Below, in pieces: positions 22,170 through 32,479 of a stretch of DNA of 64,000 nt. The position numbers and the translations under genes were made by a program. The stretch is from Eunapius fragilis (Eukaryota; Porifera; Demospongiae; Spongillida; Spongillidae): positions 5,354,607 to 5,418,606 of the forward strand of contig OY811988.1 of the NCBI GenBank assembly GCA_963681505.1. The letters are read 5' to 3'. Each line of letters begins with the position of its first letter. The stretch's first letter is position 1. Under the pieces are notes generated by a model. The model had not been told where the DNA came from. It did not search any database and was given only the letters and a program-made list of their open reading frames with translations.

Positions 22170-23985
22170 GGTATGACAAGCTGTTCAGGCAAGCTGCAGC
22201 CAGAAACGATCAACAGGCCCTCCGCTGGGATGTACTGAAGGAGGACTTGCTGGTATGGTGCGTCACAAACCCGGCACTTCGGACAAGACAGCAGTCTTCA
22301 TACCCACGGATCGGGGCATCAGGGATACCAGCACAGCACCCAGCAGCCACTACTGGCAGTCTTCACCATGGTGAGCACGCCACACATACAGCATCAGGTG
22401 CTGGGCCACTGGCTGCGGTGGAGAGCACTCTGCCAAGTCCTGCCCCCACGCCAGCACTCCAGGGGTTAAGTGAGCTCCAGCGGGCTCACACTCCTCTACG
22501 ACGCTCAGCCTTTGAGCGAGAACTAAAGGGACATCCTGACAAGGCCTGGGTCTCCTGGCTGCTCAATGGCATTGACAACGGTGTTTCCACCGGCTACAAG
22601 GGTCCTCACTTCCCCTTCACTGCACACAACCTGACCTCTGCTCTACAGCACCCCGAAATCGTGGACGCTGAGCTACAAAAAGAGGTGGAGCTGGGACGCA
22701 TCCTCGGCCCCTTCTCACAACGGCCCCTAGAGCACCTCCGCACATCCGGCCTGGGAGCAGTTCCGAAAAAGAACGGGAAATGGAGAGTTATCCTTCACTT
22801 GTCAGCACCAGAGGGTCGTAGCATCAACGACTTCATTGCCAAGGAAGAATTCTCCATCCACTACTCCACCATTGATGATGCAGTGGCCCTCCTTAGCAGA
22901 TTCAGCAAAGGAGCCAGGATTGGCAAAGGTCGATCTGAAATCCGCCTTCAGAATGGTTCCAATCCAGGCATCTGAGTGGGAACTCCTTGGTATGTACTGG
23001 CGAGGGCAGTACTACATTGACACCCGCCTCCCCCTTTGGTCTCCGCTCTGCCCCAAGCATCTTCGACAACTTTGCAAGCGCACTTCACTGGGTCCTAGAG
23101 AACAATCACGGGGCAATCCTACTCCAGTACCTTGACGATTTTCTCCTAGTCGACCCCCCAGACCAACCTACCTGCCAGGAGTCCATGTCAATCATGCTCC
23201 AGGTATGTGAGGTGATGGGGATCCCAGTGGCCACCGAAAAGTGTGAAGGTCCAGCGACCTGCATCACCTTCCTCGGCAGTGTCCTGGACTCCTCACTGCA
23301 GCAGCTTAGATTGCCACCAAAGAAGCTGCAGGACATCTCATCCCTGATCAAATCATGGCTTGGCAAACCCAGAGCTACCAAGAGGGAGCTCCTATCTCTC
23401 ATCGGGAAACTATCCTTTGCAGCCAAGGTAGTCCCAGCAGGCCGCCTGTTCCTGCGTCGTCTCATCCAGCTCTCAACAACAGTGAGGAAGCTACACCACC
23501 ACACCCACCTCAACCCCGAAGCCAGAGCTGACCTACGATGGTGGAACAGCTTCCTACCATCTTGGAATGGCATCTCGATGTTCATAGCACCCGAGTGGAA
23601 GGATGCAGATTCCTTCCAGCTGTACACTGATGCCTCCGGCTCCTTCGGATTTGGCGCTTACCTGGACGGTGCCTGGTTCAGAGGCGACTGGCAGCCACAC
23701 CAGCAGCTACCCAAGCGCTCCATACAGTGGCAGGAACTATTCGCCATAGTGGCAGCAGCTCTCACTTGGGGCCACCTCCTGGCTGGACACCACATCAGGT
23801 TTCATTGCGACAACCTGCCCATAGTCCAGGCATGGACCAACCAGTCCTCAAGGCACCCTGGTGTAATGGATCTCCTAAGAACCCTGTTCTTTATTGCAGC
23901 CAGAAACAACTTTACAGTTTCCCTGGTGCACCTCCCAGGCAGACTAAACTGCATTGCAGATGCACTTCCCCGCAATCAAACGTGA
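22170..23985 (+). pseudogene. Reverse transcriptase-RNase H ORF, frameshifted
   Basis: RT: VPKKNGKWRVILHLS, then AKVDLKSAFRMVPI (catalytic D of motif A), PFGLRSAPSIFDNF (motif B) and LLQYLDDFLLV (Y-x-D-D-type motif C). RNase H: YTDASGSFGFGA, QWQELFAIVAAA, HCDNLPIVQAW, ADAL, supplying the D-E-D-D set, ending at a stop at 23985. Two frameshifts interrupt the RT, near 22922 (between SKGARI and AKVDLKSAF) and near 23030 (between DTRLP and FGLRSAP). As read, no full RT is made. The domain order RT-RNase H followed by a tyrosine recombinase is that of DIRS-order elements. Confidence 0.85.
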
Positions 23986-24044
23986 CGCTTTTTTTTCCCT
24001 TGCCCCCCAGGCCAACCATCTTCCCACTCCCGCACCTCAGGAGC

Positions 24045-25004
24045 TGGCAGAGCTCTAGAAGGCCGCCTCAGACACCTCCTGCACAGAGCCGTGGTCCCCT
24101 CAACATCAACCACCTACGGGGCAGGGATCAGGAAGTACTACGCCTTCTGCACCCAGTTCAATCTGAACCCTCTTCCAGGGTCCAAGCACACCATCAATCT
24201 CTTTGCTGCCTATCTCAGCCAAGTACTTCAGGCTAACACCATCCAGGTGTACCTGGCAGCCGTCACCCATCTCCATCTTACTCGTGGGTTCAGCAGTCCA
24301 GCCCAGAACAACCCAACACTGAACCTGGCCATCAGAGGCATGCAACGCTCCCAGGGCCCAGCCCACCTCAGACCCAAGAGACTGCCTCTCACCATTGGGA
24401 TGCTGGAGCAACTGCTGAGGTTACTGAACAGCGATCCACTGAGCAATCATGACAAGCTGATGCTGAAAGCAGCCCTCACTATCGGTTTTTTTTTGGGTTC
24501 CTGAGGGTTAGTGAGTACACCCTGACTACCAGAGGCAGATTCGACCCCAGACTCCACCCCACCAGAAGCGATGTCACCTGGGTCAAGGAGGGCCTTCACT
24601 TCCTCATCAAGAAGTCGAAAACGGACCAAACCGGGAGAGGCACCATAATATCCATGGGTTACACTCATCGTGCATCATGCCCAGTCATGGCACTGCGAGC
24701 ATTCTTCGAAAACTGCACAGCACCACCAAAAGCAGCCCTATTTCACTTCCACACTGGCCGCCCACTCACCTCCAGAGCTATGAGAGCCATCTTGAAAGAT
24801 CTACTGCTCAGGGGTGGGTACGACACCTCCAAATACAATACCCACAGTCTCCGGATTGGGGCAGCAACTGCAGCAACACAAGCAGGGCTTCCACCATCCA
24901 CCATCCAGCGGCTGGGAGGATGGAGCAGCACTGCCTACACCACCTACACCCAGCATCCACTGACAAACCCTTCAGACACAGCAACTCTAGCATCAGCACC
25001 ATGA
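24045..25004 (+). pseudogene. Tyrosine recombinase of the retrotransposon
   Basis: The N-terminal core-binding region starts at RALEGRLRHLLHRAVV, with STTYGAGIRKYYAFC. The catalytic domain has FLRVSEYTL (first catalytic Arg), HSLRIGAATAA (H-x-x-R) and WSSTAYTTY (tyrosine nucleophile region). A run of nine T at about 24485-24493 breaks the frame exactly at the G-F-F-G-F-L-R motif; seven would restore the usual spacing, so this is a 2-bp slip or a sequencing error. It would integrate circular cDNA by strand exchange. Confidence 0.85.
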
Positions 25005-25097
25005 CTCCACTGCACACACATTCACACACTTCATGTGTACTCACACTTCACCTGGAACCAAATCACCCTTAGTCAATCCATTTGGGGGTTTCACTTG

Positions 25098-25362
25098 GGC
25101 GGCACCCTTCGGGCTTCTACCCTGACCTAACCACCTTACCTTGACCAGCGTCAAGGGGTGGGGCTGACCTAATGGGGACCAGCGTTTCCCTTGGTTCCAG
25201 TCAGGCTCAGGGTAGGGGGTCAGCACCCTTACGCACACCCGACTGGCCAGCTGTCGCCTACCCCCCTTTTGGGCAAACTATAAATTATGCCAAGCGCAAT
25301 GGGTATCACGATTAGAGCGCATGTAGTATACCAAGCATGAGGGAGCATCCAGACAGCATTAA
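25098..25362 (+). repeat. Split direct repeat B1
   Basis: 265 bp starting GGCGGCACCCTTCGGGC and ending AGACAGCATTAA, repeated as B2 at a 668-bp offset. Abuts A2 directly. Confidence 0.95.
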
Positions 25363-25687
25363 GTGTTGGTTTAGGTACTAAACTTTGTTTAATGTTTTGG
25401 GGGTATGCGAGCAATATGCTAAAATCCCCAGGGTTGTACCCCCTGGGAAAGCCTTACTTCCATTCAACCCTGAGCCTAGGGAAAGCCTCGCCTCCATTCA
25501 AACCTAAAGCCCTTAAAGTCTGGGATAAGTCTCACTTACATTCAATAAATCCCCTCATCCAATCTAACACATTATCCCAAAGATATTGACACCTGATATG
25601 GTTCCAGGTCACACACATGTATATAAAGGATGGTAAGGTGGGCAGCAATCACTCAGACCAAAGCCAAGTCTGCCAGCTGCATTGTTT
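25361..25687 (+). repeat. Split direct repeat A2
   Basis: 327-bp copy of A1, followed by a 78-bp spacer (25688-25765) before B2. Confidence 0.95.
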
Positions 25688-25765
25688 ACCCACCCACCAC
25701 TCCACCTGTGCATTGACTGTACTTGTACACATGTTTGCTGTGTTTCTACTTGCACATCGATGGTA

Positions 25766-26030
25766 GGCGGCACCCTTCGGGCTTCTACCCTGACCTAACC
25801 ACCTTACCTTGACCAGCGTCAAGGGGTGGGGCTGACCTAATGGGGACCAGCGTTTCCCTTGGTTCCAGTCAGGCTCAGGGTAGGGGGTCAGCACCCTTAC
25901 GCACACCCGACTGGCCAGCTGTCGCCTACCCCCCTTTTGGGCAAACTATAAATTATGCCAAGCGCAACGGGTATCACGATTAGAGCGCATGTAGTATACC
26001 AAGCATGAGGGAGCATCCAGACAGCATTAA
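25766..26030 (+). repeat. Split direct repeat B2
   Basis: 265-bp copy of B1; marks the 3' end of the retrotransposon. Confidence 0.95.
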
Positions 26031-27326
26031 CTTCTTTTGGGCGTCATACTTGCATTTATTGTGTATAAATGGACACCGGAGTTGTGAAAAGTGGACGTTG
26101 TATGAATAATTATTGGGGGGGGGAGGGGGGGGGGGGGGGGGGGGGGGCTCCCGCCCAGCTAGACCCGGAGCGCTTATACAGGCACATCATTTTGTAATTT
26201 ATTACCAGCCTTCAACGTGTACTGTATAATAGAGTCAAGCGGGTCGCCACACAGTCGACTCGCTTATGCTTTTATGTATACCTGTTTGAGTCCGATTATC
26301 GTGCTGCATGAAGGGGGGGGGGGGGGGGGGGGGTTCTAAATATATAGACACGCTAATCGCCCATGCAAGTGCTTAAGCGTGAAGTCTAGAGGTACGTATC
26401 TCTGGGTTAACTGAATATTTATTAGCGTCAGCGTGTTCGAACCATCGAATATGTACATAGTTTTTGACCTGCATGCGTGTGAGTAAACTGCGCACAAATA
26501 CACATCTGAACAGAATTCAGAGGTATTCTCACGATTTGAACTCGCAAAGTTACACATGACCAGAGATGATACTCCTCCCAAACATTCAAATAGTTTTGAA
26601 TGACCACATTCGAAAATTGAAAAATGATTAGAGAAAAATATCTGAAATTAAAGTCACGAATATATTTGCCATTCGAATGTTTCATAATTATTGTTGTACA
26701 ATAAATGGAGTTGAATGCTCATTCTTCCAAGCTGTGCACTTCTTGCTAGTAAATGAAACAACTGACTCTTACAGCACATTCAGTCTGGTCATAATGATCA
26801 ACAGACTATGGTGATCGCACAGCTAACGCGGGATGCATGGTGCTTGTGGGTTATATGCAGCTGCATTAGCAGCACGACAAAATGCTCCCATACTGCCTCA
26901 CTTACAAGTATATGTTGATCACTGACTGTGTTTGGGAAGATTGAAGAATTTCCTATAATATAGTAGAGAACTTAGCTTATCCACTGACGATTAAAGTCAT
27001 TATAAAATCCGCACTTTGTTATGCATTAAATATATGTATGCATGTTGAAACACTCCTATTTAGTGCTTTAGTGTTTAAATACAATATGCACTTCTGAGAC
27101 ATGCACAGATGTTGCAGTATCCGACTCGGGATGAATACGGAATGACGAATTATTTGTTTCTGTTAGAACTCTTGTAAATATGTCCAGATGGGAAGGATAT
27201 GCATATACACAAAGCGTTCGCTTAAGATGAAAGGATTATCGGATTGTTGAGAACAGAATCATCCAATCAGCAAGCAAGCAACCAACCTGAAAAGTTGATA
27301 GATTGCGGATACAAAGTAATGTAGCA
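26031..27326. other. Intergenic DNA with two poly-G tracts
   Basis: Long G runs at about 26115-26147 and 26312-26333. No gene recognised; the small minus-strand ORFs at 26336-26685 lack features. Confidence 0.5.
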
Positions 27327-27545
27327 CGGTATTCCCATATATGGTGTGCACGGTATTCCCGTGTGCACGGTATTCCCATATATAGTGTGCACGGTATTCC
27401 CGTGTGCACGGTATTCCCATATATAGTGTGCACGGTATTCCCATATATAGTGTGCACGGTATTCCCGTGTGCATGGTATTCCCATATATAGTGTGCACGG
27501 TATTCCCGTGTGCACGGTATTCCCATATATGGTGTGCATGGTATT
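27327..27545. repeat. Minisatellite of two alternating units
   Basis: Units GGTATTCCCATATATAGTGTGCAC (24 bp, written GGTATTCCCATATATAGTGT + GCAC) and the short form GGTATTCCCGTGTGCAC (17 bp) alternate about ten times. The short form looks like the long one minus its ATATATA. ORFs on both strands here are repeat artefacts. Confidence 0.9.
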
Positions 27546-27559
27546 CCCCACTGCAATTA

Positions 27560-28320
27560 CTTTATCAAGAGATAAGTTATTTTTCATCTTCAGATAAACT
27601 ATATGTCACATATGGACCGGATCTAGATGGGGGAGGGGGGTCTTGGGGGTCAACCCTTCGGACCAAATCATAAAAATTATATTGCACGTGCGCACGATTA
27701 TATGTGCACTCCACAGCAGTGGATGGATTGCACCACCTAGTCACTGTGGTGATGTAGTCGCTGTGAGTGCATGGTAAGCTAACGTAATCAAATTATCAAT
27801 AGTAAGTTGTTGTGGGGCGACATGTAATGTAATGTCATGTTAAAATTGCTGGGGCTTCGGCCCAGACCCTTTCCTGTCACACGGGAGGGCATGCCCCCTC
27901 CTGTACCCTCCCACTAGTAAGTATCGTTTATGAACACCCCTCCCCCCCCCCCCTTCCAGAAATCCTTGCGTGCATGGATCCGTCCCCTGTATAGGATGCT
28001 TTAAGAAGCTATGCGCGGATGTTATGCATGTCCACGCACCACTTAGTCAATATGAATCTTTGGCTAAATATAGCTGGCATGCACCCATACTAGCTCTTGG
28101 CCACGGTTTTAACTGAGTTGTCCGGCTTTGTTTGCTAACAGACACACCTTCAAGTGGATGCCATCTAAGTAGACCTTGCTAAGGCATGCACGCGCATTTG
28201 ATTCAGCAGTTTACCGCCGGCGCCAAACAGTAATACTTAAATCAAGTTTGCCATTTATGGGCTCAATCCTCATCTTTTAACCTGGCTTATACCATCTTTT
28301 AATTATAAAATCGCTCTCGA
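27560..28320. other. Intergenic DNA, no gene seen
   Basis: Contains short G/C homopolymers (near 27628 and 27941-27953) and nothing recognisable. Confidence 0.45.
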
Positions 28321-28323
28321 CAT

Positions 28324-28650
28324 GTTAATACATATCTCAGCCTAGTACATGGTGTACCACAAGGCTCTGTACTGGTCCGTATTAATACATATCTCAGCCT
28401 AGTGCATGGTGTACCACAAAGCTCTGTACTGGTCGTGTTAATACATATCTCAGCCTAGTGCATGGTGTACCACAAGGCTCTGTACTGGTCCGTGTTAATG
28501 CATATCTCAGCCCGCTAGTGCATGGTGTACCACAAGGCTCTGTACTCGTCCTATATTGTTTCTTTGGCTACATCAATATACTGAACGGCCTTCACAATTG
28601 GTATAAAACATTTAAACACCTGCAATATTTAAAAAATGGTTCGAGTGTTT
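28324..28650 (+). repeat. Tandemly amplified LINE RT fragment
   Basis: Four tandem copies of a unit of about 56-60 bp (TAATACATATCTCAGCCTAG then TGCATGGTGTACCACAAGGC and TCTGTACTGGTC). The unit translates to HGVPQGSVL, the G-V-P-Q-G-S-V-L motif of non-LTR reverse transcriptases. The last copy runs into LYCFFGYINILNGL, which matches the next conserved segment (L-L-F-x-x-Y-I-N-D-L). So a decayed LINE RT fragment has had the region encoding its motif B amplified in tandem. Confidence 0.7.
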
Positions 28651-28654
28651 AAAC

Positions 28655-29035
28655 TATCATGTTATATCCTCGTGCAATAATTCGGCTAGTCTCTAGCTAA
28701 AATGTAGTGTTTAACGTCAAACACGGTATAAAATTGCATGGAATGTGGTCAGTTCCTTCGTTTAGAGTAACAAAGGGTTAAAAGACTGCCTTTCAGTCAG
28801 TATTTAATACGCCCTCACTAACGTATATTATCCTGGGAGTGCACCGTACCCAATCTGTCTGCATGGTACGTGGTGTACCTTACCTCCAGGTATACGGACC
28901 GCTCTATATAGTTGCGTAATTTGGTTCCTCCCTCCCACACCTGTCCCACACCCCATTAGAAAAAAATAAACGTGCTACATACATTTATATGTACATGCAA
29001 GCATTACAATGCATGCATGGCTGATCCGTATACAT
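28655..29035. other. Intergenic DNA, no gene seen
   Basis: AT-rich, without recognisable features. Confidence 0.45.
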
Positions 29036-29350
29036 ACAAGTAAATAAAAACATTCTCTAACGAGAGAGTTGTTGGTATATACATATATATGATCTCTGGT
29101 ATATAGGATTGACCAATGGTGGTGTAAAAAGCATGGAAATAAGAGTGACAGAAATATTATTGGAAAATTGAAATAGGCCTATATTTAGCCCATTATTCAG
29201 GCATGTGTGTTGTATTGTGTGCTAAATATAGGCCTATTTCAATTTTCCAATAATATTTCTGTCACTCTTGTTTCCATGCTTTTTACACCACCATTGGTCA
29301 ATCCTATATACCAACAACTCTCTCGTTAGAGAATGTTTTTATTTACTTGT
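29036..29350. mobile_element. Foldback element, diverged copy C
   Basis: Same termini as copies A and B (ACAAGTAAATAAAAACATTC ... TTTTTATTTACTTGT), same GGTGGTGTAAAAAGCA block and GCTAAATATAGG core, but the middle of both arms differs in sequence from A/B in a concerted way (TGACAGAAATATTATTGG against TCTTATCAGAAGGGAAAA) while the two arms remain complementary to each other. The left arm has a 20-bp TA-rich insertion. Loop orientation as in A. Confidence 0.85.
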
Positions 29351-29456
29351 TTCATAAGTTTTTTTTCACCCTGTCATAGCAGTATCATAGTCAATAATCA
29401 AATGTAGGAAGAGGATGGATGATCCCCTTTATCTCTTAATGCCAGAACAAATAACT

Positions 29457-29651
29457 TTAATAGTTGGGGGCAGCGCTGGTGGTGCTGGCGGGAGTAGCTG
29501 CTGGTGGTGGTGTGGGCAGTGCTGCTGGTGGTGGTGGCAGAAGCGGGGCTTCTGGAGGTGGTGGGGTGAAGGGGAGAGGAGTTGGAGGATGAATGTACTG
29601 TTCCTCCTCCGACCCCTCGTTGGTGAAAAACCCGCAAAGGTCGTCAGCCAT
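29457..29651 (-). CDS. Proline-rich acidic ORF, copy 1
   Basis: 64-codon frame beginning MADDLCGFF, with an acidic EGSEEE patch followed by PPTPLPFTPPPPEAP and Ala/Pro tracts. A possible splice acceptor (TATATGTAG|ATGGCT) immediately precedes the ATG. A tandem paralogue lies at 29775-30080 with a similar upstream block (CATACTCTCTGT..ACGT). Poly-proline runs could bind SH3, WW or EVH1 domains. Not recognised as a known family; it may be an exon of a larger gene. Confidence 0.4.
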   Translation of the reverse strand: MADDLCGFFTNEGSEEEQYIHPPTPLPFTPPPPEAPLLPPPPAALPTPPPAATPASTTSAAPNY

Positions 29652-29774
29652 CTACATATACGTAACAGAGAGTATGATTAAATTTTTACTTCTTTATTTT
29701 TTAAAGCAAAGTGCAAAGCCTTTACACATGCACATAGAGTATTATTAAAATTTTACCTCTTTTTGCTAAGTGCA

Positions 29775-30080
29775 CTATTCAGTGGATGAGTGGCTTTTAT
29801 ACCTGCAAAGCCTTAACACGTGTGCAGACTGTGAGTCCAATTCCATCATATTAAGGTGATAGGGTAGCGCTGGTGGTGCCGGTGGGGGCAGCGCTGGTGG
29901 TGCCGGCGGGGGTAGCGCTGCTGGTAGTGGTGGTGGGGGCAGTGCTGCTGGTGGTGGTAGGAGTGGCGGGGCTTCTGGAGGTGGCGGGGTGAAGGGGAGA
30001 GGAGTCGGAGGATTTATGTCATCCTCTTCCTCCTCCGACCCCTCTTGATTAAAAAACCTCGTAAGGTCTTCTGCTGCCAT
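29775..30080 (-). CDS. Proline-rich acidic ORF, copy 2
   Basis: 101 codons: MAAEDLTRFFNQEGSEEEE, then PPTPLPFTPPPPEAP and repeated PAALPPP / PAPPALPPP units, ending in an unrelated tail (LDSQSAHVLRLCRYKSH). Tandem duplicate of the ORF at 29457, with more proline repeats. The conserved part is the D-L-x-x-F-F-x-x-E-G-S-E-E-E head, suggesting a real short motif. Function unknown. Confidence 0.4.
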   Translation of the reverse strand: MAAEDLTRFFNQEGSEEEEDDINPPTPLPFTPPPPEAPPLLPPPAALPPPPLPAALPPPAPPALPPPAPPALPYHLNMMELDSQSAHVLRLCRYKSHSSTE

Positions 30081-30220
30081 CTACATGTACGTGACAGAGA
30101 CAGAGAGTATGATTTTAAAATTTTTTACCTTATTCTTTTTGGATCATCATATAAACGGCATGTGCTAAAATTTTATTGGTCAAATTTGAAAATGCTCCAA
30201 TCTAAACATGGAGGTGTAGC

Positions 30221-32305
30221 CTACATGCAGTAAAGATGGATATAAAGCAGCCTAGTGAAAGCCCTTAATACAGGAAAGTGAGGTGAAGCTGCCCTAATAA
30301 CCCGCAATGGACTAGAGCATTCTGGAAGCTCACAATTAATAGGATGCCCAAGCTGTTCAATAATCGCAGAATTCAATTTCAAAGTGATACCAGTATGAAC
30401 ATGACCACACCCTGAATCAAGATCATCAAGCCCAGCTCGAAGATCTTCAATGGACATTCGGAACAGTGACTTTGTCCTCAACACTATTCTTCACTAGTGA
30501 GGTTGCGACACTCATTTGTACATTTCCATTTCAAGGGGCGCATGGTAATCTTATCTCTGTCCCCTATCTCCTCTGACACTACACACCTACCATTGAGGTC
30601 TACTGGAATGGCCCCAAGTCGTTTTGTGTAAGTGTACGAAGTATTTAAAAAGTAAGGTTCAGAGCCAGCAGTATGATAACTATGCCCTACTAAAATATCA
30701 TTATCTCCTATTTTCATTCTATTTATTTCACGGATAGTTTTTAGCAATGACCCTGCTTTTGCTCTTCGTACACTTAGTGCTTTAGAAACCAATGCCTCTG
30801 CCCCAATCTTACTTACTGCTGCACGGGCAGATCTAGTAACAACCTTTTGAGATAGCAATGGATGAGACTTACAAATGGCATCATTTACTTCACTTAGAAG
30901 CTCACTATCCCTAAGAATAGCTTTTTCAAGACCACCATTATACTCCACTAGTGCATGAGATTTGGGTTCATACAAGGAGTAGCTATATGGGAGAAGGCTA
31001 TGGTTGCAGTTATTGTCATTTCACCTATAGTTCTCAGCCCTTGCAACTGTAATTATATTCATACAGTTGCAACATATGTACATGGCTAGACAGATAAGGA
31101 AGCCTTCAAATAAGGAAGCCTTTTTATACATCAGATTAAAACAATAGACACTACTACTGTACACAGTTGCATGCTTTACATGTGAAGTGAATGGTTTTGT
31201 GCAGATCCGTGCTGTACATAGTTGGGCGGGCCCTACTACCGCGTTTGGTCAGGTAGTAGGGTGACAAGCCCGACCAAACACCGCCCGACTATACTCTACA
31301 AATGTTGCATGCACAGCTTTTTAATGTTAATACAACATGCCATAACATACCTTTGGGTGGTAGTGGTAGTACTGTGACCCCTGCGGTACCGCGTCCTCTC
31401 GGAAGCACATTTAGCCAATCGGACAGCGGGGTCATTCCAATACCGACTCCTTTTAGATGCTTTAATGGCAGCTGAATTGTCCGCGTATTTCTGCCTGTTA
31501 GCAGCGCGGTTTCCCTCGAGGTCCTCTTCATATCGCCGCCTTTTAGCAGCATGGTTCTCCTCGAGGTCCTCTTCATATCGCCGCCTTTTAGCAGCACGGT
31601 TCTCCTCGAGGTACTCTTCATATCGCCGCCTTTTAGCAGCACGGTTCTCCTCGAGGTCCTCTTCGTATCGCCGCTTTTTAGCAGCACGGTTCTCCTCGAG
31701 GTTCTCTTCATATCGCCGCCTTTTAGCAGCACGGTTCTCCTCGAGGTCCTCTTCATATCGCCGCCTTTTAGCAGCACGGTTCTCCTCGAGGTCCTCTTCA
31801 TATCGCCGCCTTTTAGCAGCACGGCTCTCCTCGAGGTCCTCTTCATATCGCCACTTTTTTAGCTTTTAGCAGATCGCTTAGATTCAATATCTGCGTTGTA
31901 GCTGTCGCGTACAGAGGCCTTCTTCTTTTCGGGATCGGCCTTGTAGCTGTCGCGTACAGAGGCCTTCTTCTTTTCGGGATCGGCCTTGTAGCTGTCGCGT
32001 AAAGAGGCCTTCTTCTTTTCGGGATCGGCCTTGTAGCTGTCGCGTACAGAGGCCTTCTTCTTTTCGGGATCGGCCTTGTAGCTGTCGCGTACAGAGGCCT
32101 TCTTCTTTTCGGGATCGGCCTTGTAGCTGTCGCGTACAGAGGCCTTCTTCTTTTCGGGATCGGCCTTGTAGCTGTCGCGTACAGAGGCCTTCTTCTTTTC
32201 GGGATCGGCCTTGTAGAGCGCTCGGGCTTTAGCTTTGTTCTCGTCTTGCTTTTGGAGGTATTCCGCTCGTTGCTTAGATCTCTTCTTTTGATTACGCGAA
32301 GGCAT
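30221..32305 (-). pseudogene. Two-exon gene with 15-residue charged repeats
   Basis: Exon 1 runs 32305-31351. It starts MPSRNQKKRSKQRAEYL, then about eight copies of YKADPEKKKASVRDS, about eight of YEEDLEENRAAKRRR, then looser units (YADNSAAIKASKRSR, YWNDPAVRLAK). All share Y-x-x-D/N-x-E and a 45-bp period. A GTATGT donor (31350-31345) pairs in phase with an acceptor at 30998 to exon 2 (30997-30221): LLPYSYSLYEPKSHALVEY, LLKTIREINRMKIGDNDIL, HTAGSEPYF, IPVDLNGRCVV, LKWKCTNECRNLT, then after a shift LFRMSIEDLRAGLDDLDSG, GHPINCELPECSSPLRVI, PHFPVLRAF. Frameshifts at the A-run near 31860 and near 30488. The spaced Cys/His suggest metal binding. I do not know the function; such repeat-headed proteins often belong to transposons in sponges and cnidarians (from memory, unverified). 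Confidence 0.5.
31219..31291. repeat. Interleaved inverted repeats (pseudoknot-like)
   Basis: Inside the intron of the gene above. Outer pair TAGTTGGGCGG (31219-31229) / CCGCCCGACTA (31281-31291). Within it two crossing pairs: CCCTACTACC (31231-31240) / GGTAGTAGGG (31252-31261) and TTTGGTC (31244-31250) / GACCAAA (31272-31278). Confidence 0.7.
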
Positions 32306-32479
32306 TTTTAGAAAAACAACTTCACTAGCCAAAGCAACAACTAAACTGCGATAGGAACACCAGATATTTTAAGTGCAGGTTAGAGTATTTATACTGTCTA
32401 AAATTATTAATAAATATCTATTACATACATTATTATATAGAACTTGATATGTGTCTATATGACATGTAAGGATAACGTG

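Larger units (their letters stand above)
20830..26030 (+). mobile_element. Tyrosine-recombinase retrotransposon (Ngaro/PAT type)
   Basis: A 5.2-kb element with split direct repeats in the order A1 (20830-21156) - ORFs - B1 (25098-25362) - A2 (25361-25687) - spacer - B2 (25766-26030). A1/A2 are 327 bp and B1/B2 265 bp, each pair nearly identical (one visible difference: CAATGGG versus CAACGGG in B1/B2). It encodes a SAP-domain gag-like ORF, RT, RNase H and a tyrosine recombinase and shows no target-site duplication, as expected for DIRS-order elements, which integrate by recombination of a circle. The split-direct-repeat layout separates Ngaro/PAT from DIRS1. Several frameshifts suggest this copy is inactive, although near-identical repeats argue for recent insertion. 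Confidence 0.9.

Noticed and set aside
31289-31869. ORFs MKRTSRRTVLLKGGD (minus) and RSSSYRRLLAARFS (plus)
   Set aside because: Alternative frames of the 45-bp repeat. The YEEDLEENRAAKRRR frame is preferred because it shares the Y-x-x-D-x-E pattern with the neighbouring block and joins in phase to the downstream exon.
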